Positions 11,206 to 20,599 of a stretch of 64,000 nucleotides of DNA are shown piece by piece. The notes under the pieces were generated by a model. That model did no database searches, had not been told where the DNA came from, and worked only from the letters and a program-made list of their open reading frames with translations. Each line of letters starts with the position of its first letter. Positions within the stretch are counted from its first letter, which is position 1. The translations under genes and the position numbers were made by a program. Origin of the DNA: Selaginella moellendorffii (lineage: Eukaryota > Streptophyta > Lycopodiopsida > Selaginellales > Selaginellaceae); assembly GCF_000143415.4 (NCBI RefSeq), contig NW_003314276.1, forward strand, positions 2,231,072 through 2,295,071, read 5' to 3'.

Positions 11206-13006
11206 ATGAGAAGTTTCGGAAGGAGACGGGCGAGCATGGATGAAAGACCCTCCTCGATGGTAACTGCGAATTCCCAGGACGTTTTGTTTGACCAAAGCTT
11301 GTCCAGGGAAAAGGTTGCCCAGGCACGAGCCATTGACAAGTGTGACAAACTTGGCATAGTATCCTTCACCTATGCCCGCTTTCTCGAACATAGAAGCCCA
11401 CTCCTGCAGCCGCGCTCTAGTGGCCTTGCTGACCTTCTAGAGACTGTGACTATGGTAGCCAGGATGACCTCCTATGTGTGTGCCTGGATGAAGAACAAGC
11501 AACAGCTAGCAGCCAAGTGGGTCCAGTGCTAGGAGGAGTGTTTCCCCGCCGATGTACGATGGCCATATGGTGACATTGAGGATTCGCCTGACTCCGTGTA
11601 CGCAAAGGTGGCGAAAAGGTGGGACGTGAACGAGTGTATCAAGACATCTCCGATTCGGAGAACGAACCCTAGCTCAAACATGTTGTGGCGGACAGTGTTC
11701 GTAGTGGATGAAGCTAAGTGCTTAAGCAGGAGGCCCTTTCTATCTCTACGAAGAGCATGTCGTACGTTGGCACCTGGTGCGCTAATGGTCGTTATGGATA
11801 CAAGTGCTACAGTCTACGAAATGGGGAGAAGATAGAGCGAGGCTCTTGAGTTATAAGCTCCTGCATCCGGTATGCCATGCTGGGGGCATGGATAAGATCT
11901 CCGTAATCAGTAAGAAGTTTAGCGAGATTCCTGAGTGGCTTAAAGAACCAGGAAGGTGAATCAAGCAGGGCTGTTGAGGCATCGAAAAGAGGTTAATTAA
12001 GCTGCTTGGATTTAAGCTCCTCAAGGAGATGACGTCGTGGAATTTTGCCAATCTCCCGACGACGACGTCCTGTAAAAGGGCTATGAAGAACCCGAATACC
12101 TTGCGGTCATTTGCTTTGCTTGGTTTACAGATTTCGCCTCTAGTGGCAGGATCACCAAGAGTGCTGTGGGTTTCGCCATTGGATCCTCTCTTATCTGCTG
12201 CAGTTTCTCAGCAAACCGGAGACGCTGGCCAAGTTCTACGGTCCTTCAATGACTATCTACTACATTGAAAAACGGGCCTAAATTGTGTTCAAAATCCTCA
12301 GTAAGCTATAAGGGTGTTTTTGAGGAGCTGAAGCCCCGGCTGAGAATCAAGCAGCTGCTATCTCATCTACAGCATAGTGTCGACCTTCTTCAAATGCTTG
12401 AGCAGCGCGGTTTTACCACAGTCGTTTGGGTCGATACGACGAGCACGTTTTGTGGCGGCGCCGCAAGAATAGCCAACAGTATCAGCTTGGCCAGTTCATC
12501 GCCAACTAACGTCACGTAGTGATTTTGAGGTCTTCTACTTCCACCTTGTGGAAGACGCCCCAATGCAGTTCACATCCAGAGGAAGCAGGACAACTTTACG
12601 TGTGAAGGATGGCCTGAATGTCAAGAAGATTCCGACGTTCGAGATCGCTCTGAAAGCCATAACAGACGAGCTGCCGACTGATGCAACCAAGAGTGACCAG
12701 ATGGAAGCCTTTTGTGCAGTTATAGGGAGAGGCAAGGTGGTGTGCCCAATCTTCATCCTGGACGGGGCCAACAAGCTCAAGGACTCAGGGAAAAATATTC
12801 TCAAACTTTTCAAGTCACTGGTGAAGCAGGACAGGAAAGCATATCTCATCCTGAGTGACTTCTTCAGATCGTGGCTGGAGAAGTTGTTCAATCCTGAGCA
12901 CTGGAACGCATTTGGAGTTGGATGTTTCAAGGAAGAAGAGGCACGCAAGTTTTTAATGGCTACTTGCCATTGGGACTCTGACTGGGCTGGGAATCGGTCC
13001 GCATGA
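11206..13006 (+). pseudogene. Remnant of a P-loop NTPase-like gene
   Basis: Not intact: plus-strand pieces in changing frames. 11206-11835 reads through one TAG at 11530 and contains a Walker-B-like FVVDEAKCL followed by Leu/Arg-rich helices. 12029-12268 and 12265-12519 are short. 12548-13006 has a strand-helix pattern with CPIFILDGANKL, then LFKSLVKQDRKAYLILSD and EEEARKFL, which resembles the Walker B and sensor regions of AAA/ATPase_2-type NTPases (the acidic DE is DG here). The base composition is like that of the genes around it. I do not recognise the family with certainty; a Crinkler-type NTPase is one possibility. No Walker A was found. Confidence 0.4.
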
Positions 13007-13275
13007 ATTGTTGAAGCTACATCCTCGTGACCTCAAGAGCTTCGGATCTAAATCTATCGATCTATCTATCTTGTGTTTCTAGTCTCGCAGTGTGCCCATC
13101 GAAAAGCATGAGACATTATGCAAATGCAATGCAGTTTATTACTTTATCAAATTCTCCACCTTGTCCTCGCCAAATCCATTTCAGTAACGTTTTGGAGGAA
13201 CGAGGAAGAAGGACGCTAAATGTATAGTTTATAGTCTCATCATTCTTAGATTGCACTATTTCTTTCTCTAGGACG

Positions 13276-15690
13276 TTACCAGCAGTCCTTACAGGAACAG
13301 CCACCACTTATCTCAAAGTGGTGAAACTTGCTCTCGTCTCGCAACACAATCCTCCTCCTCGTTCTCTCGGAGATGATCTTAAGAGCTGCATGACAATCCC
13401 AGCAAGCTCGAGATTTTTTAACCACTTGCAGCTCCCTACCGTGTGGCGTGGAGATCAATCCAAGACCGACTGCCAGCATCTCGCTGTGGTGGCGACGGGA
13501 ATCCTGTTCATCCAGCACACATCTAGCAAGCTCTCGCCGGATCTCTTCAGCCCTGGGATGAGACGATCCATCACCAGCAGAGAATTCATGTACCACCTTG
13601 TCAATCTCGATGAAACTCTCCAACTCCTTGGACGGAACGGCTCCAACAAAACCATCCTCGAGTTTGTCCCTCCCAGCAGACGAGAAAATGCTCGACAGCA
13701 TCACCAGTGCCTGGGAGTTTCCCACTAGGCCGTGGAGCTGGAACGAACGCTCCGCAACACGGGCTGCCCGATCGAAGTCACCGTGAACCTTGCAAGCGTT
13801 GAGCAGCGAGAAGCACACGGCCTCGGTTGGAAGGCACGGCATCGCAAAGAAGAGCTCCTCGGCCTCCCTCAGCGATCCTGCTCGAGCCAACGTGTCCACC
13901 AGGCACGAGTAGTGCTCCACCTTTGGAGTGAAGTTCGTGTAGTCTTCACGGATGGACGAGAGCTGCGAGACAGCATCCCGGCTTCTTCGACCGCCATGAC
14001 TGATCGAGAAAAGGATGCTGACGAAGCTACTGTCGTTTGGAGTGACGCCTTCCAAGGTCAGGTCCCAGTAGAGCTCCATGGCCTGTGTGTCGTGTCCGTG
14101 TTGGGCGTAAGCTGCGATCATCGTGTTCCAGGCCACCACGTCTCGAGCAAAGATCTTGTCAAACACTGCTCGAGCCGATGCCACTCGGCCACACTTCCCG
14201 TAGAGGTTGACGAGCGAGGTTTTCACGACGATGTCCGACTCGATCTCCTGGGACAGACTCGAGTGAGTTGCATGGATCTCGCTGCCTCTCTCCAGCGCGG
14301 CCATGTCCGCGCAAGCGTCTAGGATGCTCACCACCGTGATCACGTTTGGCTTCACAAGCTTTTCGTCCATGATCCGCTCGTAGAGCTCCAAAACTTCTCG
14401 CCCGCGTCCCTGCTGAGCGTACGTCGCGATCATGGAGTTCCAAGTCACGATGTTCCTGGCAGTGATCCTGTCGAAGGCGTCCCTGGCGTCTTGGATGCTG
14501 CCACACTTCCCATACAAGCTGACGAGGGAGTTTCCCAGCATGACGAAGCTCTCGTATCCGGCAGCGGCGATTCTCTCGTGGATCGTCTTGGCCTCTTCCA
14601 AACTTCCACACGCCGCGAGCATGCTGACGAAGGTGACGTGATCCGGCCTCACTCCTTCCAGCTCCATGAGCCGAAAGATCCGGAACGCGTTTCGCTCACA
14701 ACCATTTTGAGCGCAGGCCGCGATGAGAGCGCTCCAAGCCACCACCGTTCTCTCCGGCATCGCATCAAACACCTCCTTGGCCTGCTCGAGCTTTCCAAAC
14801 CTCCCATACATCGTCAGCACGGCAGTCTGGACGATCAGACCCGAGTCGAAACCGCAAGCTCTGATCCGGCTGTAGGTCCTCTCCCCCTGCTGGACAGTCG
14901 AGCAAGAACTTAGAAGAGTCACAAGCGTAGCCTCTTTAGATCTCATACCTTGAAAGTCCATCTCGTGGTGGAGTCTCATGGCTTCTCGAGTAAAACCATG
15001 CTGCGCGTACGCTCCTAGCATCGAGTTCCAGCAATGCGAGTCTCTTACCTCGAGCTCGATCGAGTCGAAAATCTCCCTGGCAGCTCGCACAGCTCCACAC
15101 TTGCCGTAGAGATTGACGAGCGCGGTGGCCACCACCAAGTCGGAGTGGAGTCCACTCTCTACTGCCACGGCTCGGACGCTCTGGCCGGAGGAGAGATCGC
15201 CGAGATCCGAGCAAACAGTGATAGCGATGCTGAGAGTGAAGCTATCGACGCGAATCCCCTCCAGCAGCATCCTCCAGAACAATCCAAGCGCCGCGTGAAA
15301 ATGCCCATTGTGGGCATACGCCGAGAGGATCATCGTCCACGAGTACTCGTTCCAGCGCTTGATCCCATCAAACACTTCCTTGGCCTCTTCCACAAGCCCG
15401 CATTTGCCATACATTTCCACTGCCAGGTTCTTGAGGAATCGGAGCTTCTCGTGGCCGGTTCTTCCCACGAATCTCATCGAGTTGCCCTGGTCGCTCTTGA
15501 CGATGTGGGCGTGGACTCGCCGCCCCTGCTCCGCGTCCCTGGCCAGCGCGCAACGCCGGAGCAGCGCTGCGTACGCCGCCGAGTCCACGAAATCCTGGCG
15601 CTCCATCGCGCCTACCTCCTCGCGCAATCCTAGATGTGAATCGCCGGGGAGCGGCTGCAGCGCCCATTCCGCTTGGATCGCGGCCACCAT
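13276..15690 (-). CDS. PPR protein, PLS class with E/E+ and shortened DYW domain, 804 aa
   Basis: A single uninterrupted exon, ATG at 15690 and stop at 13276. After a short leader, residues about 30-610 are tandem PLS-type PPR motifs (repeated MYGKCG, VVAWNTMIAAYAQHG and related signatures), then E/E+ and a DYW deaminase-like domain (about 688-804). Zinc and catalytic residues are visible: HSE at 735-737, CWDCH at 763-767 and CSC at 798-800. The C-terminus is DCW rather than DYW. The segment that normally separates the domain start from HSE is shorter than usual. The family binds organellar RNA one base per repeat and edits C to U. The target is unknown, and targeting to mitochondria or chloroplasts is inferred. 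A rearranged copy lies at 36737-37560. Confidence 0.93.
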   Translation of the reverse strand: MVAAIQAEWALQPLPGDSHLGLREEVGAMERQDFVDSAAYAALLRRCALARDAEQGRRVHAHIVKSDQGNSMRFVGRTGHEKLRFLKNLAVEMYGKCGLVEEAKEVFDGIKRWNEYSWTMILSAYAHNGHFHAALGLFWRMLLEGIRVDSFTLSIAITVCSDLGDLSSGQSVRAVAVESGLHSDLVVATALVNLYGKCGAVRAAREIFDSIELEVRDSHCWNSMLGAYAQHGFTREAMRLHHEMDFQGMRSKEATLVTLLSSCSTVQQGERTYSRIRACGFDSGLIVQTAVLTMYGRFGKLEQAKEVFDAMPERTVVAWSALIAACAQNGCERNAFRIFRLMELEGVRPDHVTFVSMLAACGSLEEAKTIHERIAAAGYESFVMLGNSLVSLYGKCGSIQDARDAFDRITARNIVTWNSMIATYAQQGRGREVLELYERIMDEKLVKPNVITVVSILDACADMAALERGSEIHATHSSLSQEIESDIVVKTSLVNLYGKCGRVASARAVFDKIFARDVVAWNTMIAAYAQHGHDTQAMELYWDLTLEGVTPNDSSFVSILFSISHGGRRSRDAVSQLSSIREDYTNFTPKVEHYSCLVDTLARAGSLREAEELFFAMPCLPTEAVCFSLLNACKVHGDFDRAARVAERSFQLHGLVGNSQALVMLSSIFSSAGRDKLEDGFVGAVPSKELESFIEIDKVVHEFSAGDGSSHPRAEEIRRELARCVLDEQDSRRHHSEMLAVGLGLISTPHGRELQVVKKSRACWDCHAALKIISERTRRRIVLRDESKFHHFEISGGCSCKDCW

Positions 15691-15775
15691 CGCTCATTGA
15701 TCGGAAGAGCCCTAAAATAAATGTGGAGTAGAAGAGTTTAACTGAGCTAAAGAGTAAATAGCGAAAAGATCCAGA

Positions 15776-15829
15776 AAAGCCCATGAAGAGGATTGATCCA
15801 TCCCAAGTCCTCTCCTCTTCATGGGCTTT
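15776..15829. repeat. Perfect 17-bp inverted repeat (hairpin) in the 5' flank of the PPR gene
   Basis: Arms AAAGCCCATGAAGAGGA (15776-15792) and TCCTCTTCATGGGCTTT (15813-15829) pair perfectly around a 20-nt loop, 86 bp upstream of the PPR ATG. A copy at about 37697-37750 keeps the arms imperfectly, next to the PPR pseudogene, so it belongs to the duplicated segment. Confidence 0.8.
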
Positions 15830-15839
15830 CCGCGCCATC

Positions 15840-16500
15840 CTCCTCTTTGCCTGCTTAAGTCATGCTCTCTCCCAAAAAAATATCGGAAAGATCATGATCA
15901 TGTCCTTGATATTATATTTTGATATGCTAAATTCTTGCCTCTTGCAAGGATACCTTTTACTTGGTGGCAAGCCTAAGGATATGTCATGTTGGTGCTAGTC
16001 TGATATATATAAGTTTGTTTATTGTGCCCGATCTGACCTTATCTATATGAATGCAATGTATGGATTTGTCCCTCTAGCTTTCATCTGCTTTTCGCCATCA
16101 GACCAAAAATGATGGTAGGGATGTCTCTCAGGTGCTGGTACTGGGAGATGTAAAACGAGGGAGCACTGCTTGCATCCCGTGGGATGCGTGGTCGATAGTG
16201 TCGGCCGCGTTTCACTTCTAGTCGATGAGCGCTGCAGCAGTAGGCAGTCATTGTAGTGCAAACCCATTCTAGGTCGAGGCCCAGTCGTGTTGTCCAAGCT
16301 CTCACCTCGCTCCACCATCCTCCATTTCTCTGGTACATGAGGCTTTAGCCTTGGCTATCTTGGTGGTCACGTTGCAGTGCTTTGATGAAGGAAATTGTCT
16401 GTTTCTATGGCTGGATAGTGCATTCTACCTGCTGATGCGATCCTTCACTCCCTGCCTCTTTGATAAAGAGTGTAGACCAGCTACTTGTACATGGTTGTCT
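15840..16500. other. Unassigned spacer
   Basis: Mixed composition. The lower-coordinate part may be the decayed 3' end of the LINE at 16510-16680, but I could not establish a reading frame with recognisable motifs. Confidence 0.4.
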
Positions 16501-16509
16501 CAGTTACTT

Positions 16510-16680
16510 GCTCCCTGGTATCGTGGTACCCCAAAAACCATGAGTTGTGTTTTGGAGAGGTTGACTTGCATACCTGCCTGCACATAAAATTGTGCCACCG
16601 TATCAAACAATTGCTGCATCATGAGGGCATCTGGAGCTGGTAGCAGAAGATCCATGTAGAGAGTCTCAAGTGCATTAGAA
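16510..16680 (-). pseudogene. LINE (non-LTR) reverse transcriptase fragment
   Basis: The minus-strand frame reads through the RT palm: LETLYMDLLLPAPDA corresponds to the YADD region, followed by a helix and QAGMQVNLSKTQLMVFG, the usual G-(L/M)-x-VN-x-SKT motif of LINE reverse transcriptases. A stop follows at about 16510. It is only a fragment. Confidence 0.6.
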
Positions 16681-16689
16681 AAGGGAGAG

Positions 16690-17430
16690 TGTGTCCACTT
16701 TAAGGTTTTTGGTGTTTGGCAGTTTGGGCTAGAATATCTTAGTTTATTCTATAAAATAACTGGTTAAGATATTAATTAAATGTTTTTTCTGTAAATATAA
16801 AAATCAGTTTAGATGTTTTTTTTTTACCTTTTTTTTTTCTTTCTACCAATTTCTTCAAGAGTCCCAACAACACTGTACTACTTGGGCTGTTGAAGTGTCC
16901 TCTAGTGCTCCTATGAATCTCAAAGTTGCATCCCCCTACCATTCTGCAAGAAGCCCTCATTAAATTGCCAAGAGTTAGCTTTTATTCCATTTTAGAGCAA
17001 AATGTGACCACACCAAATGGTTTTTAGGTTTGCCACCACAAGACCATTTGATTCTGAATGTTAATGCCCTGCTATGTGAGAGCCAAAATTTGGTATTGAG
17101 GTTTGAGTTGAAAAACAAGAATTATTTTCTGGAGTGGATTGATAAACAAGGGTTGCAAATTTCCCTCCCAACACTTTGCAATTAATGGATCTAGACATCT
17201 TGGTGGGCTCACCTCAACTATGTGATGGCAGATTATCATAAAAACTTCCACAATCAAGCTTCAATCCATGGGTAAGCAAGGCTTGTTCATTCCTATCTGC
17301 TCACATGCCACATTGTGCTTATGTAGAAACTTTGTTCCTTACAGCTGCTACAAGCTGGCTGCCCTACTATTGCAAGATGACATCATTGAGCATATTGGAT
17401 AAGTAATACATCTTGCAGTGCTTTTATAAT
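16690..17430. other. Unassigned spacer
   Basis: AT-rich with T-runs near 16810-16840. No sustained frame and no recognisable repeat were found. Confidence 0.5.
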
Positions 17431-17434
17431 ATTA

Positions 17435-18360
17435 CTGTCTTCCTTTGTGACATTAACATGAGACTTTGTCTTATGCTTGTTGGGACATTCCGAGGATCTA
17501 TGTCCTGTCTCTCCACAATGGAAGCAATGACCTACATTACTTGTTCTGCTAGGAGCAGGTTTCGCAAGTTGCTGCTACTTGTACTTATTAGGAGGAGGAA
17601 CAAAAGGTATAGGACTAGAAGAAGCTACTAGTGGTCGCCAACCACCACCACCTTTATTAACCATTGCTTATGAGCTTCCAGGGCAGAACTTTCCTTCCAC
17701 CCTCTATTTCCGATCACCTTGTTTATTCCCAAAATTCTTATTCTTGTCCAAGGTACTAACATACGGCTGTTGATATTTTTCCATGAGCGAGTGACTATGA
17801 CTAAAGGAAACTTGCTGTGCTGCCCCCTTACACTCTAGGTACGTCTTTGGCTTAAACTTCAAAACCTCATTGCAAGAAAGTGAACTTAAACCTTCCAGGA
17901 AATAATTTTGAGCATCTTCATCACTTATATTGGCAATCATAATGCACTTTTGAACAAATACATTAACGTAATGTATAAGGTCCCCTTGTTGTTTTAACCA
18001 CCCTAGCTCCGCACGAAGTCTTAGACTAAGATCATCCGGCAAGTATCCCTTACGGATACGAGACCACATCTTGGTCCAACTTCTAGTTTGCCCTTTTTCA
18101 GCACACACCTGGCGCCAGCAAGTTTTGGCATGATCGGTGAGAAAGGATTACACACATGCAACTTTTGTATAATCATTTATATTTGCTGCTATGAAATAGT
18201 TTTCCATATTATAGGCCCAGTCTTCCAAAACCTGATAGTCCCATATGCCTCTAAAATTGGGTGGTTTCAGAGGCTTAAACTTTGAAACTCATGCAACCGA
18301 GGGCGATTGCAAAACTTCATCATCCTCAAAATTTGAAGAAAAAGTTCAATTGCTCAGGTA
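17435..18360 (-). pseudogene. Family A gag remnant with intact zinc knuckle
   Basis: Minus-strand frame pieces: the N-terminal KFKPLKPPNFRG region near 18240-18290, the capsid (LRAELGWLKQQGDLIHYV and the EGLSSLSCNEVL region) in the ORF 17704-18108, and a CCHC zinc knuckle CFHCGETGHRSSEC at 17485-17526 that fits CX2CX4HX4C exactly. A related but more decayed gag is at 60100-61150 (-). Frameshifts separate the parts, and homology stops below about 17435, so pol is absent here. Confidence 0.75.
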
Positions 18361-18410
18361 GCTTCTTTTTTCCTCTTCTTGCCCCCCCCCCCTCTCCCTC
18401 TCCCTCTTCC

Positions 18411-18984
18411 CCTTTTGAGGAACACACGCTTTGGGCTTTCACCCCATAGTATCAAGAGTTAGTCTCTAGGATAAATTCAAAACTTATTAAATATAGAATA
18501 TCCTTAGATTGCAAATTTGGATACGGGACAAACATCATTGTATTTAAGACAATCTCTACATTTTGTAGATATGCTAAATGAGTAAATCTAGACACTTTCC
18601 ATAAATAGCATTTGGGATTGAAATGAGACTAACATAAAGGGCATGATAGCGAGGGTGTTTGACAAACACAATAAGCTATCATGTAGCGCTATTGAGGGAC
18701 TAGACTCAATACGTGAGGGTTCTTGTCAAGCTAGTGCAAGACAGAGAAAAAGAGAATTAACAAGTTGGGCCAAGTATGTTTGGTTAAATAGACACTTAAG
18801 AATTCCTTCCTTATGCTTATTCAGCTAAGTACAAATGCTAAGTCCAATTTACTAACACTTGGATAAAAGGGGCTAATAAAGGGAACTAGCAATACCAACC
18901 TCCTACCATTATGGCAGTACAAAGAAAGTGTCCGTAAGGATTGGCCGACAAGTATCTTTTGATACCCGAAGTCACATCACAACA
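18411..18984 (-). repeat. Family A 5' LTR, truncated at its G-tract
   Basis: On the minus strand it starts TGTTGTGATGTGACTTCGGG at 18984 and runs to GTGTTCCTCAAAAGGGG. It then ends in a long G-rich stretch (the C-run on the plus strand is 18382-18392) that leads directly into gag. The terminal LTR part and the primer binding site seen at 61324-61336 are missing. Confidence 0.7.
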
Positions 18985-18989
18985 CTCTC

Positions 18990-19415
18990 AAGATCACCCA
19001 CGTGCACAATTAGGTTCACCCCATCCCTTATACATGCATTTGTACAGCCATTGCCAATGAAAATTGGCTTTGCCACATGACAGAAATGTAGATGGGAATG
19101 TATGGCAACAGACCGAGTAATAGAAGATAAACTCGAGTCTATATCAACTAATATGGAGAGAATAACAAAAGACCTCTTATTTTAAAAAAGAGTTTAGAAA
19201 ACAAACACTGGATGAACTGATGCCAAGTGAACCCCTTGATGATACTCTCGAAAGAAAGATGGAGGGGTTACTGATTTATTCATGCAAGGACCCTTTGCTA
19301 TTCACGTGACTCTTTATTTCCCGGAAGCATCTCAATGTCCAAACCTTCCACTATAGCAACACCAATATAATGTTGTTAACGCCAAAGTCTCCACGTAGGA
19401 ATGAAGGTTGTCAAT
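18990..19415. other. Unassigned, possibly retroelement-derived
   Basis: A minus-strand frame of about 55 codons near 18990-19160 looks protein-like but has no motif I can name. It may belong to the adjoining family B element. Confidence 0.3.
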
Positions 19416-20250
19416 CTAGAAAATGCTAATAACATCAATAAGTGTGACAAACTTCATCACCCAGCAATAGACATCACGGCTACAACCATATCCTCGCCCT
19501 TGTCCTTGCACTCGGGCAGTAACAACATCAACTTCCATTGGAACGGGGCTATCTCCCATAAGAAGTGGAGCTAAAGGACGTATAGCAACAAGAGGAAGAG
19601 GCAACATTTCATAATATTGTGCCAAGTAAAAAACATTATTAAGGGTGGCTAGAGTAAGTGCATGTATAAGTCTTACAAGATCTTGATAAAGTACTAGCCA
19701 CAACATTCCTAACTTGATCCGCTCTAATATATTAAGCTCCACACGAAGCAAAGGGCTTTGGAAATGAATGCCAAATTGCATTATGAACTTAAATAACCTT
19801 TAACAAAGATAATGCAATTGTTAAAAAGCATCATTACAATTATCAACATGTCTAAATGTGCATTTGAAGACGTCTAGGAGAATGCTTCAATCCTCATAAG
19901 TGGTTACGCTTAAACTATTGTACCATTATAATGCTGTCCTTTGGAGATACGTGGGAAATTCACGCAAATGCCAAGTATCATCCTAAGAATGATATGTGAT
20001 AATCACTATAAAATGATTAAACTAATGGTACATATCATCCCCAAGATTCCCATGGAAGAACTTCAGCCAGACTCAAAGATTGGTAACAAGAGCAGAAGGA
20101 ATTGTATCACGTGTTGTGAATATCATCATTAATTAAGTTTGATTGTTCAATTACAACCACATAGTATCAAACAATGGCACCAATTGCTACTCTAATATTG
20201 AAGGAGGAGGAGGTTGCTACTTTGCCATGAAAATAAACGAAAAGGAAAAA
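19416..20250 (-). pseudogene. Family B gag remnant
   Basis: The ORF 19416-19781 contains the gag C-terminal pattern: a LAQYYE segment, then DSPVPMEVDV, then a Gly/Arg/Gln linker and a Cys-rich end that looks like a decayed zinc knuckle. Upstream, 19790-20100 repeats the capsid stretch also seen at 5650-6200. It is broken by stops. Confidence 0.6.
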
Positions 20251-20259
20251 AAAAAAAAG

Positions 20260-20546
20260 GAGAAGAAATTGAAAAAATTATAAAGAGAAGGAAATTTAGA
20301 CAATACAAAAGCTAAATCTAAAGTAGAATCCCAAATTTAAACACTCCTTAAAGACAATCAAAGTTGCCTCTCACTTCCAGCAATATGAGTGCATGGAATA
20401 TAGAAATGGAAGATAAAAATTAACCTAAAAACCCTAGTTTATATACATGAGCGAGTGGTTCAAATTGAAATTAATCCAATGGTTATTAAAATCCCACTTT
20501 GCTAATATTAATATATGATATCTTAGCCATACACTTGGACCTCACA
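20260..20546 (-). repeat. Family B 5' LTR
   Basis: On the minus strand it starts TGTGAGGTCCAAGTGTATGG at 20546, with a TATATAAAC box and AGGGTTTTT. It is a homologue of the LTR at 6593. A short (ATT)n tract at 20555-20575 adjoins it. Confidence 0.65.
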
Positions 20547-20599
20547 AATACTAATTATTATTATTATTATATTGTTAATATAAGTAAATAAATTTTAAA

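Noticed and set aside
13318-15700. Many plus-strand and shifted minus-strand ORFs up to 199 codons
   Set aside because: Shadows of the GC-rich PPR gene; no motifs.
15783-15998. Plus-strand ORF with a signal-peptide-like start, divergent from the PPR gene
   Set aside because: It lies in the hairpin repeat, the frame is not kept in the duplicated copy at 37.7 kb, and the body is AT-rich and non-conserved.
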